Source: Paragordius varius
Taxonomy: Eukaryota > Nematomorpha
DNA length: 64,000 nucleotides
Reading direction: 5' to 3'
Assembly: GCA_964247055.1 (NCBI GenBank)
Contig: OZ176051.1
Span: forward strand, 11,284,001-11,348,000
Below the pieces are notes generated by a model. That model saw nothing but the letters and a program-made list of their open reading frames with translations, was not told the origin of the DNA and did not search any database. A program made the position numbers and the translations under genes. This document shows, in pieces, positions 47,505 to 58,600 of this stretch (positions within the stretch are counted from its first letter, which is position 1; the number at the start of each line of letters is the position of its first letter).

Positions 47505-49969
47505 CAGCTATGAATGTATTCACAGGTGAAATGCTTGCCTTTCTACAGTTTATTCAAGAGTATAATAATAATAGTAAAATGTGGTGATGGTTAATTTAAT
47601 AATAAATACTACGAACATAAGTTACGAGGTTAATCTAATAGTATATATAGTATAAGGTTCATTCACATTAGCCTGTCAGTTACCACTATAACACTTGGTA
47701 AGGTTGAAATTTCACGCTCGTTATATTCCATCTTTGCATGCTACGATCGCGGATTTACAAGCGCTCACAGTGGTCGACAAAAGAAGATATACTTTTTAAT
47801 AAAAAACTGTTAGTGAGTGAGACCTTATGTCTAACAACGTTTAATCCGACCATTGGTGTTGGAAACAGACGCATCGAATGACGGATTCGGAGCAGTCTTA
47901 TCACATATGACAAATAATGGAAAACGGCCGATAGCTTTTACGTCTTGAAAATGTGCGAAAGTAAAACAGCATTTCCCTGTGAATGAAAAAGAAGCAAGAG
48001 CAATTTTATAAGCGCTCGAAAAGTTTAAAATGCTTATGTAAGGCAAAAGGTTCGCATTATTAACCGATCATAAACCACTAATCAAGTTGTTTGGCTAGAG
48101 ATATCTGAGTAATCTTAACAATAGTAGATTATTAAGATGAATACTCAGAACAGCCGATTATAATTTTAATATACAATATATTAATGGTTCATAATATTTG
48201 GCGGATTGTTATTTCGTCTTATGAAGAACCCACTGAGGAGGTTTAGGAGCAAGCAACCAGTAGGCAGATCAACTTTTTAACAACAAACAACTTAAACGTA
48301 GGGGGAATTAAAGAAAATACTTTAAGAGATGAGTTTGGCATTAAAAGCGGCGTTACATCATAATGATTGGTCAGCTACAATTTTAAATTGGTTATTGATT
48401 ATTAGAAACGAAATAATCAAATAAGCTGCTGTATTTGAACGATCGTCCTTTTATTCCCAAACTGTACGCAATGAAAAGGTTAAATTTTTGCATGTTGGAC
48501 ATTCGGGCAAATGCAATGAAAGAGTCTGCCAAGGCTAGAGTTTATTGGCCAGGAATAAACCAAGACACTGGAATTAATGTGAGATCTTCTAAGGAGTGTC
48601 AGTTAAACCGGAGTAACATAAAAAGCAATCGCATTTACAAATGAAATTTCAATACGGGTATCTGGAAACGGATACATCTCATGATTGTCGGTCCTGTAGA
48701 TGGGTTTTATTGGTTAGTGACTATAGATAGTAGCTCCAGATGGGTTGAAATCGAGTTGCCAAGAAATGGTAATTCCACAAACAGTGACATTGGTTAGAAA
48801 TTTGGTGCGTAAGGTATGGGTTTCCGAGAATGAGTTACCGATAATGCATCATATTTTGCATCAAAGGATTTTGAAGATACCTTGCAACGAGCGAATATTC
48901 AACATGTCACCCCTGCCCCTATCATCCACAAACAAATAGGAATGAACGTGTCATTTACACCTTAAAAGCACACTATAAATCGCTAACGGATTCTAAACTG
49001 CTTTCTGACAAAAAAATGAATCAATTGTTATGAGGTCATCGCTCTGCCTTATATAGCGCCACAAAAGGGTGCCCGTATAATTCCTCAAAAGAGATATTAA
49101 TACCCCTTTCTCATGGGTTAGAGAAACACCTTCGGAACAATTAAATGACGACATCCATCAAAACCAAGTTTTCACATGGGACGAATCTATTATGATTTAA
49201 AATCCTGTCCGTCGGACAAGATTTTAACACACATAAAAAAGGAAATCAATACGGGATGGAGAAAAGGTTCAATTTTGGAGAGAACAGAGTTTTTCATGGT
49301 AAAAATGGAAACCAAACCCTTCGCAATCATGCAGATCAATTACAGCCGACGGCGCCGAGAAGAGCGGAGAGGGGGTTGATGGTGGTCTAACGATAAACCA
49401 AACTGATGAATGCAATATAACAACCAATAATTGGAAAGTGGGGAGGAACAATGCAAAGAAAGGAAAACGAGAAAGACCCCCAGGTCGAAATGAAAACAGA
49501 AAAGACAACTGATAAAGAACCAGAAACAAGATATCCGCTTAGGGGAAGAAAAGCGCTAGATCGGCTCGGATTCGGATAAGGAGAGATGTTAGATTTGAAT
49601 ATATCAGTTTTATGCCTTTGAATAGACAAACTTATATGGATTTGAATACATCTTTTATAGACCATCTAGTATTGGGATTACTCTTGTATTAAACATGCCC
49701 ACGTTATTTTACCTTAATGTAAATATTATATACACAAAAAGTATATAAACATCGCAAATTTTATATAGTTTGTTTCTCGAGTCATCACATTTGGCTTATC
49801 TCATTACACTCGCGCATGGAGAATTAAGTCTGTAAGCATATCATCCTGCAACTAGCTTTGATGACTATATTGATTATATAAATAGAATGTTAAAAGTCAA
49901 ATTAATTGAAGGAAATGATGAGAGAAAGAATTGATAGAAATTTATATAATTACGGTGGTTTGGTTTGGG

Positions 49970-50960
49970 TTTACTAATGATTTGAAAGTTATTTAGACTT
50001 TTGTAGTAACTGCTCCAGATCTGAAGGCAAAATTTGTGTACATTAATAAGATTTTTGGTGAGAGCTAAATGCTTTAATCCAAATATCTTTAAAATATAGT
50101 ATAAACTCAATAAAAAGCAATATAATATTTTAATGAATTTTTAATTTTTAAAATGTAGGCCATAAAAATCCCAAATTTTTTCGCAGTTCTAAAACGGGCT
50201 ACTTTTCTTAAAATAAGCGCAACCTAGTTTGCGCGATAAAAAATTTGAAGATATGCTAAATTTTGATCAATAAATATTTTTTGAAATGCATACTTTTTTC
50301 TAATTTTATTATCAGTAAAATTTTGTTGAAGCGTATTTTTTACTATTTTCTTACAGGAAACGGTATAAAACGCCAAAAAATATTAAGAAACACTTTTTTA
50401 TATAATTTGATGATGCTAAATTTTAATTTAAAGATTCTTTGCTTTTAAATTTGAGTGAGTGTTAGTATAAAATTTGAATTAACATAAATTTTAAGAAGCA
50501 CGAATTTAACCAAATAAAGAATTGCTCAGCACATCGAATAAAATAAAGGGGTTTGTATAATATTTTAAAGCGTTTCTATACCGTTTTCGTCATGCTCAAA
50601 TAAAAGTTAAAAATTTAAGCAAAATATCCATTTTTTAAAAAAAAACTTTTTCTAATGTCAAAATTAAGCATTGTTAAAAAATTTTATTGCACAATCTCGA
50701 CACTTTCGTTTCTTCCACATTTTCGCAAAAAAATTTGAGACTTTTATGGCCTAGATCTAAATTTTCATATACAAAAATATTGTTTTGCTTTTTATATATA
50801 TTAAGAAATATAGTTATATTTTTCGTAATGATGCAATAAACTTTCACCAAAAAAATTTATTTAACAATATATGCTCAGATTAGTTATATGAAGCCGTTCC
50901 AAAGTGAAATCGCAAGAGCAAAAACCAAAAGTACTATGATTATCATATATTTTCCTATCA

Positions 50961-50990
<30 letters not shown>
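49970..50990. repeat. Two family I copies facing each other, ending in (AT)n
   Basis: 49970-50260 is in - orientation (GTAACTGCTC, GTGAGAGCTAAATGCTT, AAAAAGCAATATAAT, CTTAAAATAAGCGCAA). 50540-50990 is in + orientation (CTATACCGTTTTCGTCATG, CAATCTCGACACTTTC, ATTGTTTTGCTTTTTATATA, CCAAAAGTACTATGAT) and ends in a TA run at 50964-50995. Together they form a loose palindrome with an AT-rich centre. Confidence 0.45.
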
Positions 50991-50997
<7 letters not shown>

Positions 50998-50999
50998 GC

Positions 51000-51650
51000 A
51001 GAAGTTTGCTTAACACTTCGATTCAAATTGGGGTATCTAAATCTAGAAGAATTGGTCCCAATTTAAATTTATGCTTCTATCCTAAAAAAATTATATAAAT
51101 ATGCCAAAATATCTAAATAAAATTTTGTAAAAAAAATTCCATGTCAAACTACATCGACGCCATTTTTATGTTACAAAATTTTTGCAAAATATCGTCTTCA
51201 TTTAATTTTAAGAGCAAAAGTGAAGCTTTTTTATTTAAATTACATAATATTGATAGAAATAGAAAAGGCGGTTTATGTTGTTTTATTTTCAATTTAATTA
51301 TTGCACACATGCCTCGTTGACTAAATAACCTTTCGGTTTTAGCTTAAAATAAACAATATCAAATATTTTTGAATAGAATTTTTTATATATTTTGGTTTAT
51401 TAATGTTATTTAAGTGCAAAATTTTGCCATGGTTTTGTTCCTTATATTTTTAAAAAAATTTACTTTTAAACAGGCCTGGGATATTTAACTGCCCCAATTT
51501 GAATTGAAGGACTAAAAAGAATGTGTTGTATCCTAATGTTAAAATACTCGTTTCACATTTTTTTAATATATATTGTGTTTTTACACATTTATTCACAGAA
51601 ATATTTAGATAAGCAAACCTTTAAATTGAAATTTTAAGATAGAAATGTTC
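51000..51650. other. AT-rich stretch with no recognised feature
   Basis: Between two family I copies. No exon-like frame, tRNA-like fold or repeat boundary was recognised. Confidence 0.4.
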
Positions 51651-52140
51651 AGCATCATCGAAATATATACAAGAATAACTTTAAGTGTTTCTATACCGTT
51701 TCCGTCATTGCCTCAAAGTATTCAGAAGTGTGCTTCAACACAATTGTAAATTTTGAATAATGTATGCATTTTTAAAAAAAATATTTAGCTGAATTGAGGA
51801 TGTATTAATAATTATCGGGCAATCTCGGCGTTTTTATATTTATTTTGATATGCCCATTTTAGACAAGAAAAAATATTTAGGACTTGCGGAGCCCACATTT
51901 GAAAATTATTTTCAAAAAATATTGTTTTGCTTTTTATATGGTATTTTTTGAAAGAAAGCAGTTAGTGATCGCCAAAATAATTAGTTTAACAAAAAGTGCT
52001 CGAGGCTATTAAATATGGAGCAGCTATTACAAAAATGATAATTACTTTCAACACTTGAGAGCAAAAATCAAAAGAACCATAATAATCCTGAAATATATCT
52101 TTCTAGCAATATATATAAATCAGGATATATTTTATAGCCC
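51650..52140 (+). repeat. Dispersed repeat family I, copy 6
   Basis: Landmarks in + order: CTATACCGTTTCCGTCATTG, GCAATCTCGGCGTTTTTATA, TTTAGGACTTGCGGAGCCCA, ATTGTTTTGCTTTTTATATG, ATCAAAAGAACCATAATAAT. It lies 0.5 kb upstream of the PIX-like gene start. Confidence 0.5.
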
Positions 52141-52612
52141 CATTTTATTTGATTTAAAGTTTTATGCGTAGACTACAAAATAAAATTTTCGGATCGCCTT
52201 AAAAGGGTTAGTTTTTAACATTAAAAATTCCGTGCGTGATATAATTTTATCCATGATAGGTTATTTTAAAATAAATTTTTTTAGTGCATGCTTTGCATTT
52301 AAATTTTGGCAAATTGTTATTACTCAAGGTATTTTTAGGCTTAGCGGTGGAAAGCGTTTCAAATATATAAAAATCTTTTTCTTTACATATTACTGAACTT
52401 TTATTTGAGTATAAGTTAATTTGCTTTGAATATATGATTTTAAACACCCTACATTTACTCTGAAATTACACAGGTGCCAAAGATGTAATTAAATTGATAT
52501 AGTGATAGTCTAGTCTAGAGTAAATGTAATTATAACACACACACATGAAGAATTATAAACATATAACTCAGTGCAAGATCAACACCTTGGTTCAATACAA
52601 GCACGCAAACAA

Positions 52613-55600
52613 ATGGTAATCAGCAAAAGCGCATTTCGGGATGTTTTGAAAGTTGTTGCATTGTTTGATTTTTTTCCTCAAAATAACGATGAAGTTACAA
52701 TATATTAAATATGCAGCTTAAATTTACTAAGGGTAGTTATATTACAATCGTTCAGGCTCCTTCATTGAAACAAATTGGGACGGATAAATATGAATACGAT
52801 CAAAACGAATGGTGGGAAGGCAACTTAAACGGAGTTGTGGGTTGGTTTCCATGCAATCATGTTGAAATTTTACCAGGAAGTAATAAAAAAATATATTCAG
52901 ACATTTATGCAAATGATTTATCTACGAACCTTGCAACGTGCGAAACCGTAAAATTTTATTTTAACGCTTGTTAGATTTATAAAAATTGTTTGAATCAAGA
53001 ATCCGACATTTTAAATAGACTCCATGAATTATTAAGGAAATATTTGCGTCCATTATACAATGCTCATATTTTAACTCTGCAAGAATATCAATGTTTATTA
53101 TCTAATTTAGAACACATAGCCATTTTTCATGACAAATTTTTCGAATTTGCTAAGGATATTTGCAAGTTTTTTTTTAATTTATTAACAAAGTCAAAATATT
53201 GATGATCGATTAATAGGCTCGTTTTTTCTAAAAGTTTACAATCAGTTATCCACACTTTTGAAAATCTATTGTAAAAATCATCCCAAAGCTCTCAAAATTA
53301 TATCGAATACTAAAACGGATATTGAATTATTTTTGCAAACCATAGAAAAAGGTGAAAACATATATGTTTTATTATGGGTAATATTTAATACATATCTTGT
53401 AATTATTCATGTTTTAGAGATGTCTAACTTGATTTTCGTGAAGAATTATACTTTTTATTGTTGTTTAAACAATTCTAAGCTTTTATTTTATGGCTAAAAA
53501 TGCACATGTTAAAAAGTTTTTACAATATAATATTTATCAAAACACTTAACGCATACAAAAAACAAAACTAGGGGATCTAACAATACAACCAAATGTTTCT
53601 CTAAATTTTCGCTACTTTGTATATAAGAATCATGGATATTTCATTGCATATGATCGAAAAATTAGATTGTTAAATAAAAGCCCACCAAATAGTTAATAAA
53701 AGTTTTACATATCCTAGCATTTAAAACTTTTGATACAATAAAGGGGAGATTGGTGGTATAAAAGGAATTTAGAATACGATTGGTTAAGTGAAATTCTGGT
53801 ATGTGGTGTCTTGCAATAACTTTCTCAAAAGTTATCGGTCTTTACATTATATTGTAATGAGTAACTTCAAGGGACTTTTTATAAACTTATTAAAAGGAAA
53901 TCAATCGTTTTCAACATTTATTATAATCTTCAAGATATATTAGTTTACTCGCGTAAATCTCGTGCTGCTACGCAGCCCGAGAGGGGAGGGGCTATTTGAA
54001 AAGGGACAGTAAATTGATCCACCTATGTGGATTCTTTCGAAACATTATTTAATAGCTGTGATCTTATAGGAATTTTAAAACGGTGCATTCACACTCATAT
54101 ATTGTTCAATTGGAGGAAAAATAGATTCAAAAAATTATTTTTGTGGATTTTGTTATTTTGAAAAAAATGGCGTATTACGGGGGGAGCGGGTAAAAAGAGG
54201 GCCTAAATTAAAAAGAGCCGACTATGTTTGGCGCAATCGAAAATAAGTAAACAAAAATTATATTTTAAATTGAATGGTCCAACACGTTCTCCGGAAAATT
54301 GTCTCATAGACACGATATTTGTGGACTTCTGTTTTCAAAAAAAAACGTTCTTTACACGGGGTAGGCCCGAACTGGGGGCCTAATTCAAAAAAGGTAAGCT
54401 ATTGTCGGGGCATTCATTAATGATTATATTTTTTCGATATTTGGATTTGAATGGGTCTACCGGTTTTCCGGAAACAGATCAAAAAGCCACCTTTTTTATA
54501 ACTATATAGATGTGTTAGAAATTTTTACGTTAGCTTTATACTATTCGATTTCACTTTTTTAAATTATTTTTTTTAATAATATTATAATAATTAAAACAAA
54601 TTTTTGTACACAGCATATGATACAAAGCAATATATTTAAATTCACAGTTTTCGAAAGCATTATATAATCTATGCCCACAGAGTTTAATACTATGTGAATT
54701 AGCCTAAAAGTTAAAGTTTATATGCACCGGTTAAATCGATTTGATTCCTAAGAATTTAAAATACAATCGGGGGGGGGAGTTTCGGTTTTTTTATTTACTA
54801 TTTGAACTGGTTCTATTTTGGTTTCAGCCTTTTCCTACTAATTTTCCTTCATTTTTATTATAATTTGAACCAAATTATCAAAAACAATTGTAAATCAAAA
54901 CATAATTTATTCGAAAAAATAGCCAAATTTACAAAGTAGATTATTAGTGTATGCTATCAAGCTATTCGGTCGTCAGATTACTTCTTAGATCTAAAATATG
55001 AAATTTAGCGTGGTAAAGTTTTTTTCATGTTGTGAGCCGTAAATCTACCGTTAATATAATATTATATGATGAAATTTGAAAATTATAAAGGCAAATATTC
55101 ATGATCTATATATATAAAAAATCTATCAAAATAATTTTGCGGTTTTCTTTAAGTGTTAAAGGTAAATTTAAAAACATTTCAAATGGGTGCATGAAAAATT
55201 TTATCATATTGATCATCTATTTTAATATTTAAACAAAATTAGGATTGATGATTCCAGCCTGATGGGGCATTAGAAAAAAATGTTATTGTGTACAATCAAT
55301 ATTTAATAATAATTTAAACAATAAATTTTATATTTTTATTTAAAATATAACTATATAGGAACCACTTATTGTGGTGGTGAAACACAAAACGACTGACATT
55401 ATACGGTTTCAACAGTAACCGTATATTTAAAAATGAAACCAGGGTAATTCCAGCCCAATGGAACCGGTTTTCGAATTCTCAGGAACCGAATTTCGGTTCT
55501 TTGTATTATATGTGTTTTACTGCATTTACCATAAATTGTATTTAAATATTTTCGCCGGGACAATGATTTTATTATGCTATATATTAGACAAATCCCTTAC

Positions 55601-58600
55601 CTATATTTGGCAAATGTTTTGTTCGGCATTAAGTTTACCATTTAGACACACTGAAAACTATCGGAATACATTGTGGGAATTGAGACGTTTACTACCCGTA
55701 TTATCTTTACAAATTTATTATATTTCATCATTTTATGCCAAATATTTTACACCTTTTTTTGTGAATGTGCAGGAAAATCATAAAGATTGTGGTAACATTC
55801 AAAGAGCATTAGAATTGTATGGGAATCTTATAGTAAAACTTTTTTATTATATACCATTTCCCAGTCTAAATAAACGTTTTCCCAGTCAATCGAAACGTTT
55901 TCCCAATCAATCGAAACGTTTTCCCAGTCAATCGAAACGTTTTCCCAGTCAATCGAAACGTTTTCCCAGTCAATAGAAACATTTTCCCAGTCAATAGAAA
56001 CATTTTCCCAGTCAATAAAAACATTTTCCCAATCAATAAAAACGTTTTCCCAGTCAATAAAAACGGTTTTATTTTTGATGATAAATATCAAAACAAGATA
56101 GAAAAATAACTTTTAACCGTTATTAGCGTAATATTAGGATATTATTTTTTATGAATTAACAATCATTGAATGAAAATATTTTTTTATATTCCAATACTTA
56201 ATCATTAATAATTTATTCTTTAAGAGCTATATTTTATGAACTGGAAGAATATTTTATGGTTTTTAAGTATTTTATGAAAATATTTAATAAGTTTTTTATT
56301 TTATAGTTGGTTCGCATTTATATTCGAGGCTAACTTTTAAAGTCTATAGTTACGGATAATAAAATTTATAAAAATATACCATTTTTATCTCAAATTGGTT
56401 ATTTAACGCTTCATATGGGGTCTCAAACATAAATTTTACCCTATTTTTATATTTATCATATGGTTCATCGGAGGCCTAAGAAAATCTTAGTAAAATTCAT
56501 ATTTCTTACGCTATTATTCTGAATGAGTTTATAAAATTGACAACGAATTAAAAAAATATATTGTGTTTGTACTTTACAGTCTTATGTCTAAGATCGAATA
56601 AATTATTTATGAATGTCCTTATATAATACGAATACGAAACGCCGTGCTTTTTGGGTTAAAAATGCGGCCCGCAAAGCCATTGTGTTAGAATATCCTTTTT
56701 TAAAAAATATTTTTGAATGAAAAACATATTTAAAACCATGTTTTGTTCAGATTTTTTCCGACAGTATACCATTTCCCAGTCTAAATAAACGTTTTCCCAG
56801 TCAATCGAAACATTTTCCCAGTGAATCGAAACGTTTTCCCAGTCAATCGAAACGTTTTCCCAGTCAATCGAAACGTTTTCCCAGTCAATCGAAACGTTTT
56901 CCCAGTCAATCAAAACGTTTTTCCAGTCAATCGAAACATTTTCCCAGTCAATCGAAACAATTTCCCAGTCAATAAAAACATTTTCCCAATCAATAAAAAC
57001 GTTTTCCCAGTCAATAAAAACGGTTTTATTTTTGATGATAAGTATCAAAACAAGATAGAAAAATAACATTTAACCATTATCAGCGTAATATTAGGATATT
57101 ATTTTTTATAAAATCACAATTATTTAATGACAATATTTCCTATATATTCCAATACACAATCATTAATAATTTATTCTTTAAAAGCTATATTTTATTAACT
57201 AGAAGAATATTTTATGGTTTTTAAGTATTTTTAAGAAAATTTTAATAATTTTTTTATTTTATCGATGGTTTGCATTAATATTCGAGGCTAATTTTTAAAG
57301 TCTATAGTTACGGATAATAAAATTTATAAAAATATACCATTTTATCTCAAATTGGTCATTTAACACTTCAAATTGGATCATAAACATGTCTTCGAATTGT
57401 GTAAAAAATACTGTCGGAAAAAAATTTGAACAAAACATGGTTTTATATATGTTTTTCATTTAAAAATATTTTATAAAAAAGGATATTCTAACACAATGGC
57501 TTTGCGGGCCGCATTTTTAACTCAAAAAGCACGGAGTTCCGAATTCGTATTATATAAGGACATTCATAAATAATTTATTCGATCTTAAACATAAGAATTT
57601 TTTTATTCGTTGTCAATTTTATAGACTCATTAGAATAATAGCGTAAGAAATATGAATTTTACTAAGATCTTGTTGGCAAATTTTTGCATTGGATTTCCAA
57701 ATTTTTCGCGGGCCGCAAAAAGATTCGGAAGGCCGCCTTAGGCTGCGATGAACCAAATGATAAATATAAAAAATAGGGTAAAATTTATGTTTAAGATTCA
57801 ATATGAAGTGTTAAATGACCAATTTGAGATAAAAATGGTATATTTTTATAAATTTTATTATCCGTAACTATAGACTTTAAAAGTTAGCCTCGAATATTAA
57901 TGCAAACCATCGATAAAATAAAAAAATTATTAAAATTTTCTTAAAAATACTTAAAAACCATAAAATATTCTTCTAGTTAATAAAATATAGCTTTTAAAGA
58001 ATAAATTATTAATGATTGTGTATTGGAATATATAGGAAATATTGTCATTAAATAATTGTGATTTTATAAAAAATAATATCCTAATATTACGCTGATAATG
58101 GTTAAATGTTATTTTTCTATCTTGTTTTGATACTTATCATCAAAAATAAAACCGTTTTTATTGACTGGGAAAACGTTTTTATTGATTGGGAAAATGTTTT
58201 TATTGACTGGGAAATTGTTTCGATTGACTGGGAAAATGTTTCGATTGACTGGAAAAACGTTTTGATTGACTGGGAAAACGTTTCAATTGACTGGGAAAAC
58301 GTTTCGATTGACTGGGAAAACGTTTCGATTGACTGGGAAAATGTTTCGATTGACTGGGAAAACGTTTATTTAGACTGGGAAATGGTATATTTTATTCGAC
58401 ATGTTTCCAATTTGAAGCGTTAAATAACCAATTTGAGATAAAAATGGTATATTTTTATAAATTTTATTATCCGTAACTATAGACTTTAAAAGTTAGCCTT
58501 GAATATAAATGCGAACCAACGATAAAATAAAAAACTTATTAAATATTTTCATAAAATACTTAAAAACCATAAAATATTCTTCCAGTTCATAAAATATAGC

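Larger units (their letters stand above)
40989..47693 (-). mobile_element. Ty3-type LTR retrotransposon fossil B (nested in A, minus strand)
   Basis: Paired LTRs: 40989-41903 (about 301 bp plus an inserted foldback element) and 47394-47693 (300 bp). A 5-bp target duplication CTTGG (40984-40988 and 47694-47698) flanks it, as usual for this family. On the - strand from right to left there are gag (about 47390-46600), protease (about 46550-46330), reverse transcriptase (from about 46300, interrupted by repeat E), RNase H (about 43640-43240) and integrase (about 43200-41900). By eye the LTRs differ at roughly a tenth or more of positions, so it is old. It is broken by many changes. Confidence 0.85.
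39047..49920 (+). mobile_element. Ty3-type LTR retrotransposon fossil A, split by fossil B
   Basis: On the + strand the left part (39047-40988) shows, in order, a gag-like region with a CCHC zinc knuckle (near 39830-39890), protease traces (near 39970), and reverse transcriptase with a YLDDV box (near 40750). The right part (47694-49680) shows RNase H and integrase regions and an integrase C-terminal region. A direct repeat of about 240-280 bp lies at both ends (39047-39329 and 49685-49920, both starting TGTATTAAACATGC) and may contain the LTR. It is broken by many changes, dead, and older than fossil B, which is inserted in it. Confidence 0.75.
56377..58449. mobile_element. Foldback family X, copy X1, split by inner D
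   Basis: Two pieces, 56377-56764 and 58390-58449, with tips TACCATTTTTATCTCAAA and the reverse complement ATTTGAGATAAAAATGGTA next to TA on both sides. The break falls at a TA (after CCGACAG) that is unbroken in X2. The interior contains GCGGCCCGCAAAGCC, a kind of sequence often seen in hAT-derived repeats, but no transposase. Confidence 0.85.

Noticed and set aside
49269-49665. Two - strand frames of 86 and 92 codons
   Set aside because: They lie antisense to the integrase end of Ty3 fossil A and are shadows of it.
55698-55772. Continuous frame across 55458-55976 as a single exon
   Set aside because: A 75-nt GT-AG intron without a stop lies inside. Removing it gives a gap-free match to known PIX proteins, while keeping it adds 25 hydrophobic residues in the middle of a DH helix. 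The first part of the frame (55458-55620) is also intron.
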